Source: Pelobates cultripes | Lineage: Eukaryota > Chordata > Amphibia > Anura > Pelobatidae | DNA: 64,000 bases | Assembly (NCBI GenBank): GCA_933207985.1 | Contig: OW240917.1 | Span: 245,699,798 to 245,763,797, forward strand | Reading direction: 5' to 3' | In this document: positions 45,701 through 56,299 of the stretch, in pieces | How positions within the stretch are numbered: the stretch's first letter is position 1 | Layout of the letters: the number at the start of each line of letters is the position of its first letter | Position numbers and translations under genes: made by a program | The notes under the pieces: generated by a model | The model's input: the letters and a program-made list of their open reading frames with translations, nothing else | What the model was told of the DNA's origin: nothing | Database searches by the model: none

Positions 45701-46454
45701 GTACATAACAAATAAAAAGGGAATGCACACTGTACATCACATAGGGATAGGGGAATTTCTTCACATAGGGTATTTGATGCACACACCCCCAGCTGTGCTC
45801 CTTTAGTTACCCAGTGCTGTGCTATGCCCTGCTCAATTATCTCTATGTATCTATGTATGTCAGGATAGAAATAATGTATCCTATAAAATATTAATGGATG
45901 GATGCCAATTAGAAAACAGTAGGAGACGTTACAATAAAAACAATATTCGAAATCTCTTATTAAGAGGTTGCTGCAATTAAACATGGTCTGATTGTTTCTT
46001 TTTTTGTAAATCACATACAATCCGTGTTGTCTGTCTCCGAAGGCTCACTACCTGAGATTATCCTCTACGAGTGGCAGAGGGTTATTCAACGTCAATATTA
46101 AAATTTTCATTACGTGTCTCACATTGCTACATTCTCTCCCTGTGCTGCAAGTTCATTTTATAGCTCCCTCAATTTATCTTTTTCATTAACTTGTACTGCC
46201 CGCGTGGTCAAACCTTTCTCCCCCCCCCCCAAATCTTGAAAGTACAATAGTTCATCTAAGTTCGCTGGCAAAGCTGTAAGTCCTGGGCAGGAAGAGTCCT
46301 TATCACACCAACACTGCAATTGGCTAAAAAGAGACACTTTGGGAAAGATTTATCAAAATACTCTAAAAAGTGGTGGAAAAAAATGTGAAAAAATAGTCAC
46401 CAATGGATTGTACCTGCTGATGCCACTCGTGTCAGTGGTGATTGTTCTAATGTA
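45701..46454. other. Nothing firm recognised
   Basis: AT-rich with a C run at 46221-46230. No exon or element end found. Confidence 0.45.
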
Positions 46455-46767
46455 TTAAAGGACCACTATAGTGCCCTGAGGGTGCCCCCACCCTCATGGC
46501 CCCCCCTCCCGCCGGGCTGCATTGGGAGGAAGGGGTTAAACACTTACCTTTCTCCAGCGCCGGGCTCCCTCGGCGCTGGGGTCTCTCCTCCTCCTTTGGA
46601 CGTCATCGGCTGAATGCGCATGCGTGGCACGCTTTCAGTCAGTCCATAGGAAAGCATTCTCAATGCTTTCCGATGGACGCTGGCGTCTTCTCACTGTGAA
46701 AAGGGACCTGGCACCCAGACCACTTCATTGAGCTGAAGTGCTCTGGGTGCCTATAGTGGTCCTTTAA
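46455..46767. mobile_element. Complete T2-like MITE (313 bp)
   Basis: The tips TTAAAGGACCACTATAG and CTATAGTGGTCCTTTAA are perfect 17-bp inverted repeats ending in TTAA. Inside are the shared blocks 'ccataggaaagcattctc' and 'cacccagaccacttcattg'. This is the cleanest copy of the family in the window. Confidence 0.88.
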
Positions 46768-47008
46768 ACGTGAAGAGGTCACTTTTTATAATTCTTACCT
46801 TCTTGTTTTTGAGGGGTGATTTGAAAAAAAAAAATCTATGTATTTTTTTTTTATATGAATATCTATTTTCGTGTGTATTTTTATAGCCTTCACTCAGAAT
46901 TATTTACTAAAGTGAAAATTGAAGAAAAAAAACTACTAACTGAATAATTTTTTAACTGCCCTTTTTCAAGTGCATAAAGCGTATGCCTTTTTTGATCATG
47001 ACCTAGAC

Positions 47009-47127
47009 CAGGCATAGGCAACCTTCGGCACTCCAAATGTGGTGGACTACATCCCCCATAATGCTTTTACACCCATAATGCTGGCAAAGCATCATGGGAG
47101 GTGTAGCCCGAAGGCTGCCTATGCCTG
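47009..47127. mobile_element. Short palindromic hAT MITE (119 bp) with near-perfect TSD
   Basis: The tips CAGGCATAGGCA and TGCCTATGCCTG are inverted. The flanks ACCTAGAC (47001-47008) and TCCTAGAC (47128-47135) match at 7 of 8 positions. The arms contain 'aaccttcggcactcc' and its mate 'cgaaggctg', and 'gcaaagcatcatgggagg'. Confidence 0.8.
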
Positions 47128-47135
47128 TCCTAGAC

Positions 47136-47899
47136 GAGTCCCAGGAAATTGCAAACACCAATTACTATATATCTATATTTCTTTGTAATAAATGGACTAC
47201 GTTTTGCCTTTGACTTGGTTGTTTGTTGTTGTTGGTTGTTAACATTCCATAATGGCTCATTCATGTTAACAATGCTGGATTTATGGCGTGTGGGAACCAG
47301 TGTTGTTTGCTGTATAAATTTCAAGATATGTAAATATTATGTGTATTATTTTTGGACCATGGACATGTAATTTATATAAATTTGTTTAGTGATCAGCTGG
47401 CTACAAGTTTGGCCCCTAGTCAGGACTGAAAATGTAAATTTAATTGGCTTATTAACCTACTGGCTAATTATATGATTGAGTTCATGCCTTCCCTTTTCAA
47501 ATCTGTCCCTTAGTGTGATAGAGGTTTCTGAAACACGTCACTGTTTTCTGTCTGGTGACCCGTGACCATGTTGAGCTTTAAATGGAGGAATAAAGTGTTT
47601 TAAGCATTTTCTTAAGACTGATTTAAGTACTGTGATGGTACAATCCTTTACTCCGTCAAGCATTCCCTTCTTCCCATAAAAATAAAATCACCAAGTAATC
47701 CACAGAGTAATAAATTGCTGGTATCGCCAAATAATCCACACATGAGCCAAGGCTTAATGCTGGAACAAGTCTGATTTACTGAGAAACAGGGCACACAATT
47801 TATACAGTACATAACTCCTCCTCTGGGCCAGGCTAGATAATTGGGTTTGAGCACTCATCAAACTCAATTATTTAGTGGCCAGAAAAGTTAAAATTTTTC
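47136..47899. other. Nothing recognised
   Basis: AT-rich with a (TTG)n-like run near 47220-47238. No exon or repeat boundary seen. Confidence 0.5.
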
Positions 47900-48600
47900 A
47901 CAATTATTGGAAACACACTTTATACATAACATATCCCTAGGTAGCTGAGGGTGATGTGAGCAACATATCCACATTTTGTGGGAATCTGTTTGGTAGTTTT
48001 GGAGTTATACTGGGTGGAAGTTTGACCGGCTCGCCACGAGGTTGTAGCCGACTCAGAGTTCCATGAAATCAGTGGTGCGAGCCGGTCTCCATTCGGATGA
48101 AAATTGCACAAAAACCTCCATAGATATAATGTAGCTGGTTACATGAGAGTGCTCCCCTCGTTCGGTAGATTGAAACTCCCGAACGCCATTCGTGTACAAT
48201 TCGTGGAAATGGGTCAGACGGGACTTCCATGGTGGACCGGGGATTGCTGGAGAGCCATGCCGAAATTAGTCCCAGGCGCTCGACGCCTAAGTCCCGCTGG
48301 CCGGCCGTTCGGGAGTTTAAGATGGCCGCCATCTATTGTTCTCGCCACGTGTCCATGTCCAGAAATGGCGGCCACCCAGGAGCACTCAATTAGCTTGTGG
48401 TTTCATGCAATAACACAGGATTCTACGTTCTAATTGCTACCCAGGGTGGTCCTCATTTGGTAAAATAGTTATTTTACCGAACAAGGGATTTTGACGAATA
48501 GAAAGTAACAAATGAACTAGTAATAAAGGTAATAAATCCAACGAATACAGTAGCAGGGAGGGAGAGAACCGAATAAGTGGAGGGTGATTCTTCACAAGTA
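47900..48600 (+). repeat. Unclassified repeat family E, copy 2
   Basis: Same block order as copy 1, with a clear inner palindrome pairing 'gaccggctcgcc' (about 48024) with 'gcgagccggtc' (about 48077). Ends vaguely before a T run near 48607. Could be a decayed non-autonomous LTR or DNA element; no termini identified. Confidence 0.6.
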
Positions 48601-49144
48601 CTCTTTTTTTTTTTTTTATGAAGATTTTCCACTGTGTACTTTACAGAAAGGAGGTGCTGTATCTTAGCAGAGCCGGATCAAGGTTGCCCAGGACCCTGTG
48701 TAGTGTGCCAGATTGGGGCTCCCTCCTAGAGCCCTGGGCTCTGTTTCTGAGTGATGTGTGTTGACTGAATGTTGCCAATTATAATTGGACGAGGGTTGGT
48801 ACCAATCAGATCAAACAGAGCATTGTGTCAAATTGTAGAAAAAAAATCTCTACCTAATCATCCATTGTTTATTGGCAACACGTGATTTAGAATGGTGTGG
48901 ATTCTGTGTCTTGAAATCAGTTTTGAATCAATCTGATTGGATTGTTGTTACTATATTATAGAATGTGTACAGGATGATACGGTCATGCTAATATGACAGC
49001 TGAGCATCATTAGAACTAGAGTGTATTGTAGTGGTTATGGTTCAGCAGAATCTAGGCTGAGTTCCTCCTATTTTTAAGAAACAATTTTTATTAAGTATTT
49101 CCTGGCCATCAAAGCCTAACCCCTACATTTGATATGTGATCCTA
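48601..49144. other. Nothing recognised
   Basis: T run at 48607-48619, then mixed sequence without identifiable elements. Confidence 0.45.
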
Positions 49145-49440
49145 ACAGGCCTCTCAACTGTCCCGATTTCGCCAAGACCGTTCCTATTTTAGTATATTGC
49201 ACTACCTCCTGATTTTGTACCCAGGCAGCACAGAGTGAGCGCATCATTAGACGTGCTTGTGCTGTACCGCGGGCAATAAGCCTACGCAAATACCGCTTCT
49301 GCAACGTTCTCCACATGGTCATGGTCTTTTGTGTTGGGGGCTCACCAGAGAGGCAGTCACTCAGCCTGGCATCCGTGATACCCTTTCATTGGGTAGACCT
49401 ACTCCCTTTCCTCTCCCACCAGTCCTGATACCATATCATA
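49145..49440. repeat. Dispersed repeat family B, copy 2
   Basis: Starts 'aggcctctcaactgtccc' and shares the 'gcagcacagagtgagcgcat' and 'cattagacgtgcttgtgc' blocks with 1040-1362 in the same orientation. Unclassified. Confidence 0.5.
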
Positions 49441-49905
49441 CCTCAATGTTGGGAGTTAAGTTATGAACAAATCCCATTTTTTTAAATCCTCCACGTAATG
49501 ACTCTGCATGTGCACACAATTTAACCATAAGATCTGTCTGATATCAATTTTGTGTGAGTTGGGAAGGCAGCCTTTTCTAATACATTGCTGGAATCGATAG
49601 TGCTCGTAATTTTAACCATAAGCATTGAATGTGGGATCTTCTGTAAACCCGTTTAATTTGTATTTTTTTATATTCTAAGCATGCCTGGAAGATATACTGT
49701 GTGATAAACTTTAGGATTCTTTCAGAATATAAAACATAAATCTCACGTTTCTTGGAAAAGCTAAATAAGCATATGGTTTTATCACCTTTGTGACTGAGAA
49801 GGGAAAATAAATGAACATGTATTTGTGATAGGGAGGAGGCGCCACCTGCTGGATAAACAATAACTTAAAATATACCACGGCGTACACATACAACGAAGGT
49901 TTAAA
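49441..49905. other. Nothing recognised
   Basis: AT-rich sequence. No exon or repeat boundary seen. Confidence 0.45.
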
Positions 49906-50262
49906 TTAAAGGGTTACTCAGAGCAACACTTAATTGGTTTGAAGTGGTCATGGTGCCTGGAGTCTGTATGTGCAGAGTTTTGCTTTGAAACTGCTGGAGG
50001 TGTAACCAAGTTCCAGGCCGGCTAACAATTGCTGAGCGAAATAGGCGTCTTGACGCCAGCACGCGCTGCATTCTGGTGCCAGTTGACCAATGGCTGCACG
50101 CCCCCATACCGCCTTGTCCTCTCTGTAATCCGCCCTCAGGTGAAGGGTAGTGACGTCAGCCAAGGAATATCGGGCGGAGGGGAAAAACTTATCTTGGAAA
50201 AAATTTAATTCATTCATTTTTTTTTGTTAACTTGTGGTGGATTTGGTTGTAGTAACCCTTTC
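49906..50262. mobile_element. T2-like MITE, subfamily with GTTACTC ends
   Basis: Starts TTAAAGGGTTACTCAGAGC and ends GTTGTAGTAACCCTTTC, an inverted pair that has lost the last TTAA on the right. The inner palindrome is 'ttgaagtggtcatggtgcc'. The same subfamily is seen at 60772-61113. Confidence 0.65.
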
Positions 50263-50854
50263 AGAAGCTTAACAAGTTATTTATATGTTAAGATGGAAAT
50301 CCTTTTAGCAAATATATAGATTTTAATATAATGGATTTTAAAACACTGAACCTGTCAGCCAAAAAACGTGTTAAAGTGACAGAAAATTATTACAGGTAAT
50401 GTGGATGAATGGACTTAATCTTAACATATCCGTGTAGACTGGAAGGCACAGGTAAGTGCCAGGAAAATGTCAAAACTTTCCTAATTTTTTTGACCGCTTC
50501 TTGTGTCATTTTGATCAGTAACTCTGCTGTTAGCCCCTTTCCTGAGCTTCTGCACTTACACTATTAATTAATGCAAGTTCTTAAAAAAAGCAAAAGCTGT
50601 GTTTAAAACAGTGTCCATTGCTAGGGGTACTTGCAAAACATGCAGAATGGTGTTGATCTCCTTTACATGTCAAGATGGGAACTCTTGGATAGTTGTGCTA
50701 ACATGAATTCTCGAGTTTCTGTGCCAAAGGGGGAGCCCTTCAAAGTTCAGCTTGAGATATGCTTGTGATACACAACAGTATTTTCTGTGCACTACACAAC
50801 AACTAATAACTGGATCGCATACTCTCACAACTTTTGAAACATACTGTGAAACCC
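50263..50854. other. Nothing recognised
   Basis: AT-rich sequence upstream of the L1 remnant; it might include more of that element too decayed to read. Confidence 0.4.
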
Positions 50855-51245
50855 GTATTATTAAGTCGAAACACCTCTCTACACTATACAAACTTCTACA
50901 AGACTAACACATAGAACCACTACATCAGCTTACAACCTCCTGGGCCCGAGACCTCAACCGAACACCCCAGGATTGGAAAGTTATTTTTACACACATGCAC
51001 ATATGTGGTGGCTATGCCCAGCTAATAGCTATTCAGACCTTCTGGAATCAAGTAGTGGCAATGATCCATGCTATAATACGAGTTCACATTACCCTGGAAA
51101 TCGTACTGTTCTTATTACACCCAGACCCTATTCTCAAACCACAAAATCGAAATAAACCACTTACTGACACCTGCAAACTTGCTTATTCCAGTTAAATGGA
51201 AAAACTTTCTACCCCCATCACATAGAAAATAGATACAAAGAGTCA
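50855..51245 (+). pseudogene. L1-like LINE ORF2 C-terminus, frameshifted
   Basis: WARDLNRTPQDWKVIF at about 50939-50986, then HMWWLCPA in the next frame, then FWNQVVAMIHAIIRVHITLE after another shift, reproduce the WxxDL..DW and HxWWxCP..FWxxVxxxI pattern at the end of L1/Tx1 ORF2 proteins. At least two frameshifts and a stop show that it is dead. Upstream parts are unreadable. Confidence 0.6.
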
Positions 51246-51415
51246 AATCGATCAGAAAAATGTTGGGGATCACCACCTCCTCGACCCATAAATACTTATT
51301 CTACTCCCCAACCTGGATATCCTGGCTGAGATTCATGAGAGATAGCTCCACATCGAATCAACGCTGATTCACTCATACTTCTAACTACTTTGCCCTAACC
51401 CCATTGACTACATTG

Positions 51416-51417
<2 letters not shown>

Positions 51418-51447
<30 letters not shown>
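51418..51447. repeat. (TA)n microsatellite
   Basis: Thirty bases of alternating AT. Confidence 0.95.
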
Positions 51448-51450
<3 letters not shown>

Positions 51451-51600
51451 CAGATAGCGTAGATATAGCACTCCCAGGACTCCAAAGGTATTAAAAATAA
51501 AATTGATCTTTTAAAATTTAAAAAATAAAAGTTAAACATTTCAGTTTGTCAATCAGGATCCTTTTGAGTCCTGGGAGTGCTATCTCTACACTATTTGGTT
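51448..51600. repeat. Inverted repeat between TA arrays
   Basis: 'gatatagcactcccaggact' (about 51461) and 'agtcctgggagtgctatct' (about 51567) are inverted about 100 bp apart, with an A/T-rich middle. The layout matches the TA-flanked palindromic repeats at 33.3 and 42.6 kb. Confidence 0.6.
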
Positions 51601-51667
51601 ATACTATGCCGATAAGCACCAGGCAAAGACACCAGTAAGTTGGAGTGCAAGACTATTTTTTGTTTTA

Positions 51668-51686
51668 TATATATATAATATATATA

Positions 51687-51729
<43 letters not shown>
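51668..51729. repeat. (TA)n microsatellite
   Basis: About 60 bases of alternating AT with two short T interruptions. Confidence 0.95.
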
Positions 51730-51732
<3 letters not shown>

Positions 51733-52771
51733 TACCTACAACTACGTGCTAGACAATCTCCTCTCCTCCCTTCCACCATCTCTCTCAACGTGGCAGCAGT
51801 GGATTCATGTTGGCTTCTCTGAACTTATGTAATACGGAGTTGTGTTCCGGAAATATGCGATATTCTGTTACCACCTATACGCAGAGTCGTTACATTCACA
51901 TAGTCTAAGTTTACCAACACTTGGGAACTTAATATCCAGTGGAATATGTTATATATAGTTTCCCGAGAGTGATTTATTATCCAAAGCCAACTGTATCTCA
52001 AGAAGTTACCTGCCTCTCAGTAAATATCAGAGACTGGTTGCATGTATCACTAGGTAACGTTGTAATGTTGATTATACGACTATTATCTATGGATCGACTC
52101 CATTATACTTGTGAGTAGTTGTTAAAAAAAGAATTGTATGCAGATTAGAATTTAATTTACTATGATCTTCGATGCTTTGTAATTTTTAAAGTAGCATAGG
52201 TGGTCACCACAATACTAATATTATTACTAATAATAATCATAATGAAATTGAATTAGTAGAACTTCCACTATTACCTCCTAATACTATGTCTCATCCGCAC
52301 CGTTAGGCTTAGACAAGTGGGAGAGTCTCCTTAGCGGTGTTTAGTTAACTGCATGTGAGAACTGGACGTGGGACTGCCTCAAATGCCACGGAATGCCATT
52401 GAACTTAAAATGATTAAATAAAAAGTGTACAGCACAAAATTTAAATAAATGCCCCCTTACACATACACCAAGTTATTAACTGAACTTAAATGCAAAATTG
52501 AGGCTAAAATAGGCCAGCGGTAAATACAGGGGAATTGGCAGGATCTCTTCACTAGGAACACACAGGTACAGGTTTTGCATTAATCCCGTATAATGCTTTC
52601 TGTGGGTCGAGCTGCTAAGGAGGCCCCTAAAGCACAGTTGTGTAGCGACACCTGCTGTCTGTAAATGGCAATGCAACCTATGCTTGTGTTTTAGGAATAA
52701 GATATTATGCTGCAGTGATTTGTGTCTTAGTGTTTCTTTGCCACAACCACAATCATTACTTAAAGATCTCC
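51730..52771. other. Nothing recognised
   Basis: Mixed, mostly AT-rich sequence. A short ATTACTAATAATAA run lies near 52220. No exon found on either strand. Confidence 0.45.
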
Positions 52772-52851
52772 TTAACCCCTTAAGGACATATGACATGTGT
52801 GACATGTCATGATTCCCTTTTATTCCAAAAGTTTGGTCCTTAAGGGGTTAA
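52772..52851. mobile_element. 80-bp MITE, TTAACCCCTTAAGGAC family
   Basis: The tips TTAACCCCTTAAGGAC and GTCCTTAAGGGGTTAA are perfect 16-bp inverted repeats with TTAA ends. Inverted relative to the copy at 12050-12127. Confidence 0.88.
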
Positions 52852-53427
52852 AGGAAAATGGCCGTCCTATTATGACATACTAAAAGATTACATGTATTGC
52901 AGCCTCTGTGTGTATTCATGTACAATGAATATATTTAAGTAAATACTGCTTTTTTTTAGTACGTTTTCCTGGCTTACTCTCACGCTGTGTGGGCAGCCAT
53001 TTTAAGTCCTCTTTGGTCATAAGCACAGTTTATCCAACAATAAAACTGTGCAGGTAATTAAGAGCTTGTGCACGTTCATATATTAGGACATTATATTTAA
53101 GCACTAGGCATCTCAAAAGTGTGCGCAGGGATAGTTAACTTCCGATTGTCCATCGTGATAGCAGATACGTGGAACTTCTGACCAAAGACGGCTTTGGTCA
53201 GGGTAGGCTTGGATGGAATGCACTAGAAACTCACTTATACACATTCATTACAGATTAATATACAATGTGGCTATATTAAATGTAATAATTTATTTTCCGT
53301 TGTGATAAAAATTGATAACTGTTTTCCTTTAAGCATTACATCACACAGATGGTGGGGATTGTTTCACCCAGAGTGGTTTGTCTGCTCTGTAAATTGTAAG
53401 TACATCTCCTATTTTATTCAGCACTTT
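52852..53427. other. Nothing recognised
   Basis: AT-rich spacer between two members of the same MITE group. Confidence 0.45.
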
Positions 53428-54668
53428 TTAAACCCCTTAAGGACGGAGCCAAATGTACACGTTGTGAACGAAACAAAATGTAAACAAAACCTGGCATTTG
53501 CGCTACATGTCTGTCCAACCGTAATTCACCTATTTCATAGTGCATGCACCCACCCTTATTATATATCATTTTATTCAGGGGAAACAGGGCTTTCATTTAA
53601 TATCAAATAGTTAGATGTGAAACATAATTTAATATGAAAAAAATGGGAGAAAATAAGATTTATTTTAATTTTTTTTAGTTCTACATGACATTTTAACTGT
53701 CAATGTCATAATACTGTTTGCTTTTACTGCAGTAACATACACATATTTGTATTCAGCGATGTCTCACATGTAAAACAGTACCCCCTATGTACAGGTTTTA
53801 TGGTGTTTTGGGAAGTTACAGGGTCAAATATAGCATGTTACATTTGAAATTGAAATTCGCCAGATTGGTTACGTTGCCTTTGGGACTTTATAGTAGCCAG
53901 GAATGAAATTTACACCCATAATGGCATACCATTTGCAATAGTAGACAACCCAAGGTATTGCAAATGGGGTATGTCCAGTCTTTTTTAGTAGCCATTTGGT
54001 CACAAACACTGGCCAAAGCTAGCGTTAGTATTTGTTTGTGTGAAAATGCAAAAACCGCCAATTTTGGCCAGTGTTTGTGACTAAGTGGCTACTAAAAAAG
54101 ACTGGACATACCCCGTTTGCAATACCTTGGGTTGTCTACTATTGCAAATGGTATGCCATCATAGGGGTAATTTTCATTCTCGGGCTACCATAGGGTCTCA
54201 AAGGCACCGTAACCAATCTGGCGAATTTTAATGTGAAAAAAATGAAACGCAAGCCTTATATTTGACGCTGTAACTTTTGAAAACACCATAAAACCTGTAC
54301 ATGAGGGGTACTGTTGTACTCGGGAGACTTCGCTGAACACAAATATTTGTGTTTCAAAACAGTAAAAAGTATCACAGCAATAATATCATCCGTGTAAGTG
54401 CTGTTTGTGCATGAAAAATGCAAAAAACTTCACTTTTACTGGCGATATATCGTTGTAATACATTTTACTGTTTTGAAACACTAATATTTGTGTTCAGCGA
54501 AGTCTCCCGAGTAGAACAGTACCCCCCATGTACAGGTTTTATGGTGTCTTGGAAAATTATAGGGTTAAATATAGTGCTAGCCAATTAAATTCCCTTTACT
54601 TTCGGCATGGAGTTTAGAGCTGCCTATAATAGGGCGTAATTGTACGCCCTCCGGTCTAAAGGGGTTAA
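53428..54668. mobile_element. 1.24-kb palindromic element with CCCCTTAAGGAC-type ends
   Basis: The left end TTAAACCCCTTAAGGAC and right end GGTCTAAAGGGGTTAA relate it to the 80-bp MITEs. About 290-bp arms (53750-54030 and 54060-54360) pair around a centre near 54045. The outer block 'tacaggttttatggtg' occurs a third time at 54533 in the original orientation, so the order is forward, reverse, forward. No open frame of note. Confidence 0.78.
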
Positions 54669-55131
54669 TATAGAGAGCACTATGGGCCTTCTCTTGTGTT
54701 TTTATTTCATACAACCTGCACTGAAAATATTGTCAGAAGAATATCCTACATGTGGGGAGTTTAAATACCACTGTATGCTGTTTTAACTCGAGCTTGTTAT
54801 AGCTCCCATAAATGTGAGTTGGCATTTCTTAACCTCCGTGTTGTCTGCACCATTGGTCCCCTCTGTGTTTTTTCTTTCTTTCATATATGCTGATGAGGAT
54901 TTGACCCAAGACGTCTTGAGTTAGAGACTTTAATTTGCCTGTTTCCCTGGTATTTTTTTCTATTATTTATTCAGTTTGTTCTTGGCGCACCCTGTCCTTG
55001 TTGTTTTCAGTTTTTTCCAGTCCTTTCAAGGGTTTTAAAGGTTACCCTTTCTTCCAGGTGTGCAGCCTCCCCCTCCCCATTGTGATCAGTTTGGATAGCG
55101 CGGTTTCATCCCTCTTTTTTCTTTATTATTA
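54669..55131. other. Nothing recognised
   Basis: T- and C-rich sequence. The 71-residue open frame in it has no recognisable features. Confidence 0.45.
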
Positions 55132-55139
55132 CATCACAC

Positions 55140-56291
55140 CAGTGACATAACACAACCCATGGGGCCCCGGTATGAAAACTGATCCGTGGGCCCCCCCATA
55201 CTCCCAGCACGTGCTTACTCTGCGCGGGCCGGGGGCCGCAACACATGGCAGCGGGCACCTGGTCGCAGGGCTGCGACCGCGGTATGTACGCCAGTGCATG
55301 CAAGTACACATACACTTACAGGACCACTACAGACACCCAGATCACATCAGCTCAATTAAGTGGTCTGGGTGCCCTCTAGTTTTAACCCTGCAGCTGAAAA
55401 CATAGCAGTTTCAGAGAAATTGCTATGTTTCACTGAGGGTTAATCCAGCCTCTAGTTGCTGTCTCATTGACAGCCGCTAGAGGAGCTTCCGCGATTCTCA
55501 CTGTGAAAATCAGTGAGAAGACTCTGAACGTCTATAGGAAAGCATTGAGTAATGCTTTCCTATGGGCGGTTTGAATGCGCACGCGGCTCTTGCCACGCAT
55601 GCGCATTCGGAGCTGAGAGGCGGATCGGGGCGGAGAGATCCCAGCGCCAAGGGAGTCCGGCACTGGAGAAAGGTAAGTGCTTAAGACACACACACACACA
55701 CACACTTTCATGAACAGACGCATACACACTAGCTAGCAGACACACACTCAGTGACAGACATACATGAACACTCACTTACAAAACACACTCACCAACAGAC
55801 GCACACAGTAACACTAACACACTCTAACATATACACACACTAACACTAACACACACACTAACTTTAAAAAAAAAATGTAATCCCCCCCAGCCTCCTTACT
55901 TGTGGGAGAGCTGAGGGGTTTCCCTGGGGTCCAGTGGTGTCACCCGGCGGGCGCACGAGGGAGCACTCTCCCCTGTGTGTTCCCTCTTCAGCTCCCTCGC
56001 GTGCCGCGTACTGATGCCGGAGCCGGAAGAAGACGTCATCTTCCGGTATCAGTATGGTGCACCAGGGAGCTGAAGAGGAAGCACTCAGCCAGGGAGAGTG
56101 CTCCCTCGCGTGCCGCCGGGTGATACCAGGGCCAGCCTCTGGGGGCCCTGAGGTGGCCAGCCCCTGGACCCCCCCAAAAGAAGAGGCTGGCCACAGTGGC
56201 ATACATACCGGCTCGCAGGGCGGCCGGGCCCCCTGGTGGGCCGGGCACGGTCGCAGCCGCTACCCCTGCGACCCTGGTAAGTATGCCACTG
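55140..56291. mobile_element. hAT element (1152 bp) with exact 8-bp TSD and internal insertions
   Basis: The tips are CAGTGACATAAC and AGTATGCCACTG. Both flanks read CATCACAC (55132-55139, 56292-56299). It is related to the 26.3-kb hAT ('aacccatggggccccggt', 'cccccagcctccttac', 'ggtgggccgggc'). Inside, at 55275-55296, is an extra end-like sequence (GGTATGTACGCCAGTG), and from about 55316 to 55690 a T2-like MITE body (cccagatcacatcagc, 'ataggaaagcattgag'). CA-rich tandem sequence spans 55686-55860. Confidence 0.85.
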
Positions 56292-56299
56292 CATCACAC

